A stretch of 64,000 bases of DNA from Pseudomonadota bacterium (GTDB taxonomy: Bacteria; Pseudomonadota; Alphaproteobacteria; Sphingomonadales; Sphingomonadaceae), in NCBI GenBank assembly GCA_023424095.1, contig JAFAEG010000055.1, positions 1 through 64,000 on the forward strand, written 5' to 3'. A program made the position numbers and the translations under genes. The first letter of the stretch is position 1. Every line of letters begins with the position of its first letter. The notes beneath the pieces were generated by a model that did no database searches, was not told where the DNA came from, and saw only the letters and a list, made by a program, of their open reading frames with translations. Below are positions 35,053 to 44,061 of this stretch, piece after piece.

Positions 35053-35603
35053 TCCTGACCATTGCTTATGCTGGCCAGCCGGGCGCTTTCGCCGAGGAAG
35101 CCTGCCGCGCCTTCCGTCCCGATCATGAGCCGGTATCATTCGAAGGCTTCGCCGACGTTGCGGCGGCCGTCGTAGAGGGGCGCGCGGTCAGGGGCATGAT
35201 CCCGCTGGAGAACAGCATATCCGGGCCCGTCCCTGGCGTCGCCGCGCTCATCTCCCAAACGGGCCTCCTCGTCGAGGAACGCCGCGAACTTCCCGTCCGA
35301 ATGCACCTGCTCGGCTTTGCGGACGCCGCTCTCGACGCGCTCGAACGGATCACTAGCCACCCGGTCGCGCTCGCCCAATGTGCCGGCAACCTCGCGCAAT
35401 TCTCTGTGCGCCTGGAAGCGGCCGACAACACAGCGGCCTCCGCGCGCCGCCTCGCTGCCTCGGGCGACCGCAAGGCAGCCGTGCTTGCGTCGGAACATGC
35501 CGCGTCGCTTTACGGCCTCACCATCCTGCGCCACGACCTGCAGGACCGCGCCGACAATTTCACCACCTTCGGCGTGGTGCGGAGGGATGCGACCGCGCCA
35601 TGA
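35049..35603 (+). CDS. pheA: Prephenate dehydratase catalytic domain, lacking ACT domain
   Basis: Would convert prephenate to phenylpyruvate. Only 184 residues from the GTG at 35049 (GTGA overlap with aroA), against about 280-300 for free-standing prephenate dehydratases. The C-terminal ACT domain that gives Phe feedback is absent. Visible blocks: [27 protein letters not shown], and at the end DNFTTFGVV. The family's TRF signature is TTF here: Thr is kept but Arg is replaced. It may be a feedback-free enzyme, a subunit that works with another protein, or one with changed activity. Confidence 0.82.
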   Translation: MILTIAYAGQPGAFAEEACRAFRPDHEPVSFEGFADVAAAVVEGRAVRGMIPLENSISGPVPGVAALISQTGLLVEERRELPVRMHLLGFADAALDALERITSHPVALAQCAGNLAQFSVRLEAADNTAASARRLAASGDRKAAVLASEHAASLYGLTILRHDLQDRADNFTTFGVVRRDATAP

Positions 35604-36670
35604 GCTGGAACACATTCGGCCGCCTGTTGCGCCTCACCACCTGGGGCGAGAGCCACGGGCCCGCGATCGGCGCGGTGCTCGATGGTTGCCCGCCGGGCAT
35701 CGCGCTGAGCGAGGCGGATATCCAGCCATGGCTCGACAAGCGCAGGCCCGGCACGAGCCGCTTCGCCACCCAGCGCCGCGAGCCGGACCAGATCCGCATT
35801 CTCTCCGGTACCTTCGAAGGACGCACCACCGGCACGCCGATCGGGCTGATGATCGAGAATCAGGATGCCCGCTCAAAGGATTATTCGGACGTCGCGGGCA
35901 GCTACCGCCCCGGCCACGCCGACTACGCCTATGACGCCAAATACGGCTTTCGCGACTGGCGCGGTGGCGGGCGAAGCTCGGCTCGCGAGACGGCATTGCG
36001 GGTCGCGGGCGGGGCGATTGCGCGGCTGATCATCCCGGAAGTGACGATCAGCGGTTATCTTGTCGAATTGGGCGGCGACGCCATCGACCGCGCGGCGTTC
36101 GACGCCGCGGCGATCGGCGACAATCCTTTCTTCTCCCCGGACCCTGCGGCCGCCGGCCGTTGGGAGCAACTGGTCGATATGGCGCGCAAGGGCGGCAGTT
36201 CGCTCGGTGCCGTCGCGGAGTGCGTGGCCGAAGGCGTACCTGCCGGCTGGGGCGCGCCGATCTATGGCAAGCTCGATGCCGATCTTGCCGGCGCGATGAT
36301 GTCGATCAACGCGGTCAAGGGCGTCGAGATTGGCGACGGTTTCGCGGCGGCGCGCCTGTGCGGCGAGGACAATGCGGACGAGATGCGCGCCGGCCCGGAC
36401 GGCAAGCCAAGCTTCCTCTCGAACCATGCCGGCGGAGTCCTCGGCGGCATTTCGTCCGGGCAGCCGGTGGTCGCGCGGGTCGCGTTCAAGCCGACCTCGT
36501 CGATCCTGACGCCGGTGCGCACGGTCGATCGCGCTGGACAGGATGACGAAATCAGTACGCGCGGGCGTCACGACCCCTGCGTCGGCATTCGCGGCGTGCC
36601 GGTGGTCGAGGCGATGATGGCGCTGGTGCTTGCCGACCACAAATTGCTTCACCGGGCGCAATGCGGATGA
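35600..36670 (+). CDS. aroC: Chorismate synthase
   Basis: Last common shikimate step: EPSP to chorismate with reduced FMN. 356 residues, standard length. Signatures: [21 protein letters not shown] at the N-terminus, [51 protein letters not shown] and [17 protein letters not shown]. The ATG overlaps the prephenate dehydratase stop, continuing the translationally coupled chain. Confidence 0.98.
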   Translation: MSWNTFGRLLRLTTWGESHGPAIGAVLDGCPPGIALSEADIQPWLDKRRPGTSRFATQRREPDQIRILSGTFEGRTTGTPIGLMIENQDARSKDYSDVAGSYRPGHADYAYDAKYGFRDWRGGGRSSARETALRVAGGAIARLIIPEVTISGYLVELGGDAIDRAAFDAAAIGDNPFFSPDPAAAGRWEQLVDMARKGGSSLGAVAECVAEGVPAGWGAPIYGKLDADLAGAMMSINAVKGVEIGDGFAAARLCGEDNADEMRAGPDGKPSFLSNHAGGVLGGISSGQPVVARVAFKPTSSILTPVRTVDRAGQDDEISTRGRHDPCVGIRGVPVVEAMMALVLADHKLLHRAQCG

Positions 36671-37779
36671 GCCGGACTGTCCCGGTCGCCCTCGGCGAAC
36701 GCAGCTACGACGTGCTGATCGCGCCAGGCGCCTTCGCCCGCGCCGCCACGCTGCTGGGCCCCTATGCGCGCGGCGGACGCCTCGTCGTGATCAGCGACGA
36801 GAATGTCTGGGCGGCGCAGGGTGCGGCGTTCCGCGCCGGGCTTGGCGCGATCCGGATCGAGCCGGTCATCCTCCCCCCCGGCGAAGCGACCAAGAACTGG
36901 ACCAGGCTTGCCGAGTTGATCGACCGCCTGCTCGCTCTGGGCGTGGAACGGGGCGATCATATCGTCGCTTTCGGCGGCGGGGTGATCGGCGATCTGGTCG
37001 GCTTCGCCGCATCGGTCCTCAAGCGCGGCTGCGGCTTCGTCCAGGTCCCGACCACCCTGCTCGCGCAGGTCGACAGTTCGGTCGGCGGCAAGACCGCGAT
37101 CAATGTCACCGCCGGCAAGAATATGGTCGGCGCCTTTCACCAGCCGGCCTTCGTGCTGATCGATCCCGATTGCCTGGACACGCTGCCGTCACGCGAGCTG
37201 CGCGCCGGCTATGCCGAGGTGGTGAAATACGGCCTGCTCGGTGACGCTTCCTTCTTCGCCTGGCTCGAAACGCACGGGCAGGCCTTGCTCGCGGGCGATG
37301 GCCAGGCGCGCCTTCACGCGATCGCCGAGAGCGTCGCCGCCAAGGCCCGCATCGTCGCCCAGGACGAGCGCGAGACCGGGGACAAGCGCGCTTTGCTCAA
37401 CCTCGGCCACACGTTCGGCCATGCACTGGAGGCGGAGACCGGCTTTTCCGACCGACTGCTCCACGGCGAGGCGGTGGCGCTCGGCATGGCGCTCGCCTTC
37501 CGCTTCTCCGTCGTGCGCGGCCTGTGCCCGATGGAGGACGCCGTGCGCGCCGCCGATCACCTCGCTTACGCGGGTTTGCCGACCCGCCTTTCGGACCTTC
37601 GCCTGGCGGCCAGTGGGTCCCGTCTTGCCGCGCATATGGCACACGACAAGAAAGCGAGCGGCGGCACTGTGCCGTTCATCCTGGCACGCGGCATCGGGGC
37701 GGCGTTCGTCGGCAGAAACGTGACGCTGGACGAGGTCGCTGCTTTCCTCGACCGCGAAATTGAGCCGACAGCGGCGTGA
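36667..37779 (+). CDS. aroB: 3-dehydroquinate synthase
   Basis: Converts DAHP to 3-dehydroquinate with NAD and zinc. 370 residues from the ATG at 36667 that overlaps the aroC stop (ATGA); another ATG at 36661 adds two residues. Motifs: [58 protein letters not shown] and [11 protein letters not shown] with the zinc-binding His residues. Confidence 0.98.
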   Translation: MSRTVPVALGERSYDVLIAPGAFARAATLLGPYARGGRLVVISDENVWAAQGAAFRAGLGAIRIEPVILPPGEATKNWTRLAELIDRLLALGVERGDHIVAFGGGVIGDLVGFAASVLKRGCGFVQVPTTLLAQVDSSVGGKTAINVTAGKNMVGAFHQPAFVLIDPDCLDTLPSRELRAGYAEVVKYGLLGDASFFAWLETHGQALLAGDGQARLHAIAESVAAKARIVAQDERETGDKRALLNLGHTFGHALEAETGFSDRLLHGEAVALGMALAFRFSVVRGLCPMEDAVRAADHLAYAGLPTRLSDLRLAASGSRLAAHMAHDKKASGGTVPFILARGIGAAFVGRNVTLDEVAAFLDREIEPTAA

Positions 37780-38597
37780 GCAACTATGCCGAGGTGATCG
37801 GCGACCCGATTGCCCATTCCTTGTCGCCCGCAATCCACCATCACTGGCTTGCGGCGTTGGGCATGGCCGGGGCCTATCATGCGACACGGGTCGAGCGTGG
37901 TGGCCTGGCGGCATTCCTCGACGAGCGCCGCCGCGATCCGTCATGGCGCGGCTGCAGCGTAACCTTGCCGCACAAGGAAGCGATCGCCGTCTGTCTCGAC
38001 AGCGTGGATGATGCAGCGACTCGCGTCGGCGCGGTCAACTGCGTCTATCGACAGGGCGGGGAATTGGCCGGGACCAACACCGACGTGGATGGCATCGCAT
38101 ACGCTTTGGACGGGATCGATCCGGCGGGCGGAAAGGTGGCGGTGCTCGGCGCGGGCGGCGCGGCGCGGGCCATGCTGGCCTGGCTCGCCACCCAGCAGGT
38201 GGGGGAGACGGTCCTGCTGGTCCGCGATCCAAAGCGCGCCGAACCGCTGACCGGCGGCCCTGTCCGTGCCGCGACCCTGGACAGCGCGCGCGGAGAATTC
38301 GCAGACGCCCGACTGATCGTGAACGCAAGCCCGCTCGGCATGGCGGGCAGCCCAGCGATGCCGCCTCACCTCCTCGACGCGCTCGCCTTGGCGCCGGCGG
38401 CGACGGTGATGGACATGGTGTACAAGCCGCTCGACACCGATTTGCTCGCCGCCGCCCGCGCGCTCGGGCTCAAGGCCGTGGACGGGCTCGACATGCTGAC
38501 CGGGCAGGCACGGCGCGCCTTCACCCTCTTTTTCGGAGTCGAGCCTCCGCCCGCCGACGCCGCCCTACGCACAAAGCTTGTCGGCGGTGCGCGCTAA
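37776..38597 (+). CDS. aroE: Shikimate dehydrogenase
   Basis: NADPH-dependent reduction of 3-dehydroshikimate. 273 residues, GTG start overlapping the aroB stop. Typical blocks: VIGDPIAHSLSPAIHHHW, SVTLPHKEAI, GTNTDVDGIAYAL, VLGAGGAARAML, NASPLGM and DMVYKPLDTDLL. It is the last gene of the first aromatic block; the 3-dehydroquinate dehydratase gene is not in the window. Confidence 0.97.
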   Translation: MSNYAEVIGDPIAHSLSPAIHHHWLAALGMAGAYHATRVERGGLAAFLDERRRDPSWRGCSVTLPHKEAIAVCLDSVDDAATRVGAVNCVYRQGGELAGTNTDVDGIAYALDGIDPAGGKVAVLGAGGAARAMLAWLATQQVGETVLLVRDPKRAEPLTGGPVRAATLDSARGEFADARLIVNASPLGMAGSPAMPPHLLDALALAPAATVMDMVYKPLDTDLLAAARALGLKAVDGLDMLTGQARRAFTLFFGVEPPPADAALRTKLVGGAR

Positions 38598-38637
38598 GGC
38601 TTTGACAATGCGCGGCGCGCCATGCACGGTCGCGGCG

Positions 38638-38727
38638 ATGCTCGGAAACCGCCCCCTCACTGCCTGCGCGACCTTTGTCGCTGCGCGTTGGTGGCTTGGC
38701 TCTTCCATCCGGGCGAGACCGATGTAG
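38638..38727 (+). CDS. Trp leader peptide (trpL-like, 29 aa)
   Basis: Short ORF containing adjacent Trp codons (AARWWLGSS). The ATG at 38638 has no ribosome site; an in-frame ATG at 38608 would give 39 residues. A TTGACA at 38602-38607 fits a -35 box for a transcript starting close to the 38638 ATG, which would make the leader ORF leaderless. About 40 nt after its stop lies the terminator 38769-38788, and the DAHP synthase/trpE/trpG genes follow. This is the classical trp attenuator arrangement. Confidence 0.72.
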   Translation: MLGNRPLTACATFVAARWWLGSSIRARPM

Positions 38728-38768
38728 CGCGCACTGTTCACAAAGCACGCCAACACCACCCCGCCCGG

Positions 38769-38788
38769 CCCCGCCCGGCGGGGTTTTT
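38769..38788 (+). terminator. Trp attenuator terminator
   Basis: CCCCGC (38769-38774), loop CCG, GCGGGG (38778-38783), then TTTTT. It lies between the Trp-rich leader ORF and the DAHP synthase gene, so termination here would cut off the trp block when Trp is plentiful. Confidence 0.75.
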
Positions 38789-38820
38789 CTTTGCCCGAAT
38801 GCCTTCGAAGGAATTTTCCA

Positions 38821-39837
38821 ATGATCATCGTCCTCAAGCGCGAGGCCACCGCGGATGATGCGCAAGAGCTGCTTGCGCGCATCGCCGACAAGGGTTTGGA
38901 ACCGCTCCACATGCCCGGCTCCGAACGCGTTGTGCTGGGTGCACTCGGCGACGAGCGGGTGCTCGCCGAACTGAACCTCACCGGCCATCCAATGGTGGAA
39001 TCGGTGAAGCCGATCCTCGCCCCCTACAAGCTCGTCTGCCGCGAGCTTCACCCCCACGACACAGTTGTGCGCGTCGGCAGCCTTCCGATCGGCGGCCGTG
39101 CGCTTGGGGTCGTCGCCGGACCTTGCGCGGTCGAGACGTACGAGCAGACCCTGAACACCGCGCGCGCCGTCAAGGCGGCCGGCGCGGGCGGGCTGAGGGC
39201 GGGCGCCTACAAGCCGCGGTCGAGCCCCTACAGCTTCAGCGGGCATGGGCCCGAGGGGCTTCGAATCCTGCGCGCGGTCGGCGACGAGATCGGCCTGCCG
39301 ATCATCACCGAAGTCATGGATTCCGCCGATGTCGCCATCGTCGCCGAACATGCCGACGCGCTCCAGATCGGGGCGCGCAACATGCAGAATTTCACTCTGC
39401 TGCGCGCGGTCGGCGAGGTTCGCAAACCGGTCCTGCTCAAGCGCGGGATGTCCGCGACGATCGAGGAGCTCCTGCTCGCCGCCGAATATCTGCTGGCGGC
39501 TGGCAATGAGCAGGTGATCCTGTGCGAGCGCGGCATCCGCACCTTCGAGCGCGCGACCCGCAACACGCTCGATCTCAACGCCATCCCATATATCAAGCAG
39601 CGCAGTCATTTGCCGATCATGGTCGATCCGTCGCACGGCACCGGGGTGCGCGACCTGGTGACGCCGATGGCCCTCGCCGCGATCGCATGCGGCGCGGACG
39701 GCATTCTCGTCGAGGTGCACGAGAACCCGGCCGAGGCTATGTCGGATGGCGAGCAGTCGCTCTATCCGGAAGGCTTCGAGGCGCTGATGGCGCGGGCCCG
39801 CCCGGTCGCGGCGGCGATCGGACGCACTCTGGCATGA
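38821..39837 (+). CDS. aroF: Type I DAHP synthase with N-terminal ferredoxin-like domain
   Basis: Second DAHP synthase of the window, 338 residues, of the Bacillus/Thermotoga type: residues 1-70 are the ACT-like regulatory fold ([21 protein letters not shown]), followed by the TIM barrel with [38 protein letters not shown] and VDPSHGTG. The start ATG at 38821 has AAGGAA upstream. It lies behind the Trp leader and is coupled to trpE by ATGA, so its expression should follow Trp supply, unlike the class II enzyme at 32441. Confidence 0.95.
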   Translation: MIIVLKREATADDAQELLARIADKGLEPLHMPGSERVVLGALGDERVLAELNLTGHPMVESVKPILAPYKLVCRELHPHDTVVRVGSLPIGGRALGVVAGPCAVETYEQTLNTARAVKAAGAGGLRAGAYKPRSSPYSFSGHGPEGLRILRAVGDEIGLPIITEVMDSADVAIVAEHADALQIGARNMQNFTLLRAVGEVRKPVLLKRGMSATIEELLLAAEYLLAAGNEQVILCERGIRTFERATRNTLDLNAIPYIKQRSHLPIMVDPSHGTGVRDLVTPMALAAIACGADGILVEVHENPAEAMSDGEQSLYPEGFEALMARARPVAAAIGRTLA

Positions 39838-41375
39838 CGGCGCACCGACTGGATGCCGGCGAGGCGATCGCGCTCGTCAGGCCCGTGGGTACGCGGATCG
39901 ATGCGCTATCGCTTTACGCGGCGCTCAGCGAAGGCGGGACAAGGCGAGACACGATGCTGATCGAGCGTTCGGCGGGCCCGACGCTGATCCTGGACCGCCC
40001 GGCCCTGCGCGTGGAGTGCCGGGGCCAGGACGTAGTGGTGACCGCCGGCGACGAAGGCGATCGCACGGCATTGGCGGTTCTGGCCGAGCATTTCGCGGAC
40101 CGTGTCGTGGAGGCGGGTCCCGATACGGCGCGCCTGCGTTTTCCGCGCGTCGCCGGTGCGGACCCTGTCGAGCGGCTGACCGCGTCGTCTCCGTTCGATG
40201 TCCTTCGGTTTCTGTCGACAGGGTTCAAGGTCCGCTCCCAGGAGGAGCCGTTCACGCTCGCTGCGCTCGGTGTCGTCGCTTTCGACCATGTCGATCTGAT
40301 TGAAGACCTGCCGGGCCCAACGGCCGACCCGCTGCAATTTCCCGACTTCTTGTTCTGGCTGGCGCGTTCGCTGGTGGTGATCGAGCCCGGAGGAGCGGCG
40401 CGCCTGGTGGTCACGGCGTTCGGCGAGGCGGGAGAAGACACGGGCCGCGCCTATTTCGATGCGGTCCAGCGGCTTCGCGACCTGGAATTACGCTGCGCTG
40501 CCGCCCGCCCGCTCGCTGGTCGGCCCGCACCGGCGATCTCCGGGGCAGCGGAAGTCGACCTTTCCGATCCGGAATTCGAGCATCTGGTCGGCGCGATGAA
40601 GGCGCATATCGCCGCCGGCGAGGTCTATCAGATCGTGCCGTCGCGCACCTTCCGGGCCCCCTGCCCCGACCCGATTGGCGCGTTCGCGCGGCTCCGGGTC
40701 CGCGATCCCAGCCCCTATCACTTCTTCGTGGCGGGACCCGATCACCTGCTGTTCGGCGCTTCTCCCGAAACCTCCGTCCGGATCTTCGAAGGCGCCGACA
40801 GTCGGATGGTCGAAGTCAAGCCGATCGCCGGCACCCGGCGGCGCGGTTCGACCGACGACGAGGATGACCGGCTCGAGGCCGAGATGCGGCTTGATCACAA
40901 GGAACTGGCCGAGCACATGATGCTGGTCGATCTCGCCCGCAACGACGTCGCGCGGGTCAGCGAGCGCGGTTCCCGTCGAGTCTCCGGGCTGCTCACTGTC
41001 GAGCGCTATGCGCGGGTCATGCACCTCGTCTCGTCAGTGACCGGCAGGCTTCGGGCCGGCTACGACGCGGTGCACGCGCTCCAGGCTTGCCTGAATGTTG
41101 GAACGCTGTCCGGCGCCCCCAAAATCCGCGCGACTGAGCTGATCCGGCTGGCCGAGCGGACCAAGCGCGGGCCTTATGGCGGTGCGATCGGCTGGCTGAA
41201 CGGCGCGGGGCTCCTCGACACCGGCGTGATCATCCGCTCCGCCGTGGTCCAAGGCGACACTGCCTTCGTCCGCGCCGGCGCCGGGGTGGTCCATGACAGC
41301 GACCCCGCCGCCGAGGCGGATGAAACGCGGCGGAAGGCGTCGGCCCTGCTGTCGGTCCTCGGAGCTTCGGTATGA
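39834..41375 (+). CDS. trpE: Anthranilate synthase component I
   Basis: Chorismate to anthranilate, using ammonia from TrpG. 513 residues from the ATG at 39834 (overlaps aroF stop). Chorismate-binding signatures: [83 protein letters not shown] and GPYGGAIGW. The N-terminal part (about 20-230) is the divergent regulatory half. The stop overlaps trpG (ATGA). Confidence 0.96.
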   Translation: MTAHRLDAGEAIALVRPVGTRIDALSLYAALSEGGTRRDTMLIERSAGPTLILDRPALRVECRGQDVVVTAGDEGDRTALAVLAEHFADRVVEAGPDTARLRFPRVAGADPVERLTASSPFDVLRFLSTGFKVRSQEEPFTLAALGVVAFDHVDLIEDLPGPTADPLQFPDFLFWLARSLVVIEPGGAARLVVTAFGEAGEDTGRAYFDAVQRLRDLELRCAAARPLAGRPAPAISGAAEVDLSDPEFEHLVGAMKAHIAAGEVYQIVPSRTFRAPCPDPIGAFARLRVRDPSPYHFFVAGPDHLLFGASPETSVRIFEGADSRMVEVKPIAGTRRRGSTDDEDDRLEAEMRLDHKELAEHMMLVDLARNDVARVSERGSRRVSGLLTVERYARVMHLVSSVTGRLRAGYDAVHALQACLNVGTLSGAPKIRATELIRLAERTKRGPYGGAIGWLNGAGLLDTGVIIRSAVVQGDTAFVRAGAGVVHDSDPAAEADETRRKASALLSVLGASV

Positions 41376-41944
41376 CCCGCCCGGTCCTCCTCATCGACAA
41401 TCTGGATTCGTTCAGCTTCAATCTGGTCGACTCGTTCGAGCGGCTCGGCGCCGACGTCCGCGTGCTGCGCAACACGATCGCCGCTTCCGCCGCCTTCGAC
41501 CTCGCGCTCGCGCAAGGCGCGCTGATCGTCCTGTCGCCCGGCCCGGGCGCGCCAGAAGGCGCCGGCTGCTGCCTGGAGCTGGTAAGCCTCGCCAAGGGCA
41601 AGGTGCCGCTGCTCGGCATCTGCCTCGGTCATCAGGCGATCGTCGCAGAGGCTGGCGGCCAGGTGGTGCGGGCGCCGGAGCCGGTTCATGGCAAAGCCTG
41701 CCCGGTCGACCATGACGGCACGGGGCCGTTCGCCGGCCTCCCCAAACCACTCAAGGTCGCCCGCTATCACAGCCTGGCCACCGTCGATGTCCCGGCGCGG
41801 CTGCGCGTGATCGCGACCTGCGGTGAGGTGGTCATGGCGGTCAGCGATCCGGACGCGCGGCAGGTCGGGCTCCAGTTCCACCCGGAATCGATCCTGACCC
41901 CGGTTGGCGACCTGATCCTCAACAACCTGCTGACAAGGATCTGA
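41372..41944 (+). CDS. trpG: Anthranilate synthase glutaminase subunit
   Basis: Class I glutamine amidotransferase, 190 residues. DNLDSFSFNLVD at the N-terminus, oxyanion SPGPGAP, catalytic Cys in GICLGHQAI, and the His-Glu pair in LQFHPESILTP. It is translationally coupled to trpE. It could also serve aminodeoxychorismate synthesis, as some TrpG proteins do. Last gene of the block; trpD and trpC are not adjacent. Confidence 0.96.
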   Translation: MTRPVLLIDNLDSFSFNLVDSFERLGADVRVLRNTIAASAAFDLALAQGALIVLSPGPGAPEGAGCCLELVSLAKGKVPLLGICLGHQAIVAEAGGQVVRAPEPVHGKACPVDHDGTGPFAGLPKPLKVARYHSLATVDVPARLRVIATCGEVVMAVSDPDARQVGLQFHPESILTPVGDLILNNLLTRI

Positions 41945-42010
41945 GACGGTAGATTTTATGTGCTCACGAGGGCTGCCCTGGCCGATCTTGGAAGAATATT
42001 TTAAATCACA

Positions 42011-42040
42011 TTGACCGATGCTGCATCGCACAGGCATGAT
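42011..42040 (+). promoter_or_regulatory. Possible promoter of the Thr leader
   Basis: TTGACC (42011-42016), 18-nt spacer, CATGAT (42035-42040), in an AT-richer stretch after trpG. A transcript from here would begin near the hairpin at 42047-42066. Confidence 0.35.
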
Positions 42041-42046
42041 GTGATT

Positions 42047-42066
42047 CGTCGCTCATGAGAGCGACG
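42047..42066 (+). other. 5' hairpin of the Thr leader transcript
   Basis: CGTCGCTC (42047-42054), loop ATGA, GAGCGACG (42059-42066): a perfect 8-bp stem with a 4-nt loop. The ATG in its loop is therefore unlikely to start the leader peptide. It may stabilise the mRNA 5' end. Confidence 0.55.
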
Positions 42067-42087
42067 AAGCCGATCCCGGAGCACTTG

Positions 42088-42213
42088 ATGTTCAAGCTTG
42101 CCCAAGGTCTGACCACCCCACTCGATGCCGTCACCGGCGTCGCCCCTGCGGCATTCGGCATCATCACGACGACGACGATTATCACCACGCGATTGCGGGG
42201 CGGTAGCGACTGA
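42088..42213 (+). CDS. Thr/Ile leader peptide (thrL-like, 41 aa)
   Basis: The ORF starts at ATG 42088 with GGAG 6 nt upstream; an in-frame ATG at 42055 sits inside a hairpin loop. Near its end it reads GIITTTTIITT, ten consecutive Ile or Thr codons, just as in enterobacterial thrL. The terminator at 42244-42274 follows 30 nt after the stop and the aspartokinase/homoserine dehydrogenase gene after that. Starved for charged Thr or Ile tRNA, the ribosome would stall and prevent the terminator. Confidence 0.82.
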   Translation: MFKLAQGLTTPLDAVTGVAPAAFGIITTTTIITTRLRGGSD

Positions 42214-42243
42214 GCGTCTTTCACAGGACCAGTTTTCCACCGA

Positions 42244-42274
42244 CCCGCTCCCGATCCGGCGAGCGGGTTTTTTT
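42244..42274 (+). terminator. Thr attenuator terminator
   Basis: CCCGCTC (42244-42250), loop of 10 nt, GAGCGGG (42261-42267), then seven T. A typical intrinsic terminator between the Ile/Thr-rich leader and the homoserine dehydrogenase gene. Confidence 0.88.
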
Positions 42275-42318
42275 GTGCCTTTTTCGCTCCGGCGAACCGT
42301 TACCAAGGAAGAATTCAA

Positions 42319-44061
42319 ATGGCCGATATCCACCCGTTGAAGTCCGCGGACGCCAAACTCTGCGTGCTCAAATTCGGCAGTTCGGTGCTGGAGAGCGAGG
42401 ATGACTATCATCGCGCCGCACAGGAAATGTACCGCCATGTCCGGCTCGGCGAACGGGTCGTGGCGCTGGTCTCGGCCTTGGCCGGAGAGACGGACGCCCT
42501 GTTCGCGCAGGCCGAGCGGCTCGGCGGCGATCCTTCGGGCAAATTGGTGGCGCGTCTGGTGCGGGTCGGTGAATTGCGGTCGGCGGCCCTGATGGCGCTG
42601 GCGCTGCGCCGCATCGGGCTGCGCGCCTGCACGCTCGATCCGCACGAGATGGACCTGAAGGCAGAAGGCTCGCCGCTCGACGCCAATCTCAGTGGCCTCG
42701 ATCGGCCGAGCGTGGAGGCGACGCTGGCGGATAATGAGGTCGTGGTCGTCCCCGGCTTCATCGCCGATCATGACCAACATGGCGTCGTCACCCTCGGTCG
42801 CGGCGGCACCGATCTGTCGGCAGTGTTCTTCGCCGCGCGGCTCGGCGCCAGGCGGGTGCGGCTGATCAAGGACGTGGACGGCGTCTATGATTCCGACCCC
42901 GCCAAGAATCCCAAGGCAGAGCGCTACGGGACGCTCGATTATGATTCCGCCGCGAAGGCGAGCGCCGGGCTGATCCAGGCAAAGGCGATCGACGCGGCCA
43001 AGGAGGCGCAGATCGCGATCGAGGTCGCCGCGGTCGGAAATCATGAAGCCACGGTGGTCGGCGCGCTGCCCAGCGCCAAGGCGATGCCGCCGCAGCCCCG
43101 GCGGCTGCGCGTCGCTTTGCTCGGTTGTGGTGTGGTCGGCACCGGTGTGCTCCATCATCTCGCGGCCCGGCCGGACTGGTTCGAATTGGGGCCCGTGCTG
43201 GTCCGCGATCCGGCCAAGCATGATGCGTCGCAGCATCGGTTCACCGCCGATCCGGCCGAAGCGCTGGCCGGCGATCCCGACGTCGTCGTCGAATTGATGG
43301 GCGGGCGCGGTCTCGCGCTAGAATTGATGGCCAAGGCGTTGCGCGCTGGCGCGTCGGTAGTGACCGCCAACAAGGCCGCGGTCGCCGGTGATCATGATCT
43401 GCTGAGCGCCAGCGCCAACGCCGAGGACCAGCTGCGCTTCAGCGGCGCGGTCGGTGGCGGAACGCCGGTGCTTGAGACGATCGACCGGCTGCGCTCCGCT
43501 GGTCTGCGCTCGGTCGATGGGGTGATGAACGGCACAGCCAATTATCTGCTCGGGCGGCTGGCCGATGGCGTGTCGATGGACGACGCCATAAGCGAGGCGC
43601 AGAGGCTCGGCTTCACCGAGGCGGACCCGAGCGGCGATGTCGACGGCCATGACGCGGCGGACAAATTGTCGATCCTGGCGCGCGCGGCTTTCGGGGTCGC
43701 GCTGGCGCCCGAACAGATCGCCCGCGAATCGCTGCGAAGCTTGTCCGCCGATGCGGTCGTGGCGGCCGCGGCGCGCGGGCTGGTGGTCAAGCAGGTCGGC
43801 CGCTGCTGGCTGGGCGATGATGGCAATGTTCACGGTCAGGTCCGGCTCGAACATCTCCCGGCCGCGAACCCGCTCGCAGGGCTGCGCAACGAGGAGAATG
43901 GCTTCGTGCTGCGCGGGCTCGACGGTCGCCTGCACGAGGTCCACGGGAAGGGCGCCGGTCGCTTGCCGACCGCTGCCGCGGTGTTCGCCGATGTGATGGA
44001 TGTTCAGCGCGTGCTGGCCTTCCGTCCTCCCGTCGCCATGCAGATGCGCCTCAGCGCGTGA
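42319..44061 (+). CDS. Homoserine dehydrogenase fused to an aspartokinase-like domain, no ACT domains
   Basis: 580 residues. Residues about 12-245 are an amino-acid-kinase domain (VPGFIADHDQHGVVTLGRGGTDLSA, LIKDVDGVYDSDP), but the opening motif is KFGSSVL instead of KFGGTSV. The two ACT domains that follow in true bifunctional ThrA/MetL are missing. From about 255 onward it is homoserine dehydrogenase (VALLGCGVVGTGVL, VTANKAAVAG, GVMNGTANYLLGRL, DVDGHDAADKLSILA), without its own C-terminal ACT. AAGGAAG precedes the ATG. It makes homoserine for Thr; kinase activity is uncertain and feedback control seems left to the leader. Confidence 0.9.
   Translation: MADIHPLKSADAKLCVLKFGSSVLESEDDYHRAAQEMYRHVRLGERVVALVSALAGETDALFAQAERLGGDPSGKLVARLVRVGELRSAALMALALRRIGLRACTLDPHEMDLKAEGSPLDANLSGLDRPSVEATLADNEVVVVPGFIADHDQHGVVTLGRGGTDLSAVFFAARLGARRVRLIKDVDGVYDSDPAKNPKAERYGTLDYDSAAKASAGLIQAKAIDAAKEAQIAIEVAAVGNHEATVVGALPSAKAMPPQPRRLRVALLGCGVVGTGVLHHLAARPDWFELGPVLVRDPAKHDASQHRFTADPAEALAGDPDVVVELMGGRGLALELMAKALRAGASVVTANKAAVAGDHDLLSASANAEDQLRFSGAVGGGTPVLETIDRLRSAGLRSVDGVMNGTANYLLGRLADGVSMDDAISEAQRLGFTEADPSGDVDGHDAADKLSILARAAFGVALAPEQIARESLRSLSADAVVAAAARGLVVKQVGRCWLGDDGNVHGQVRLEHLPAANPLAGLRNEENGFVLRGLDGRLHEVHGKGAGRLPTAAAVFADVMDVQRVLAFRPPVAMQMRLSA

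Noticed and set aside
42055..42057. ATG at 42055 as start of the Thr leader peptide
   Set aside because: It lies in the loop of a perfect hairpin and has no ribosome site, whereas 42088 has GGAG at good spacing.
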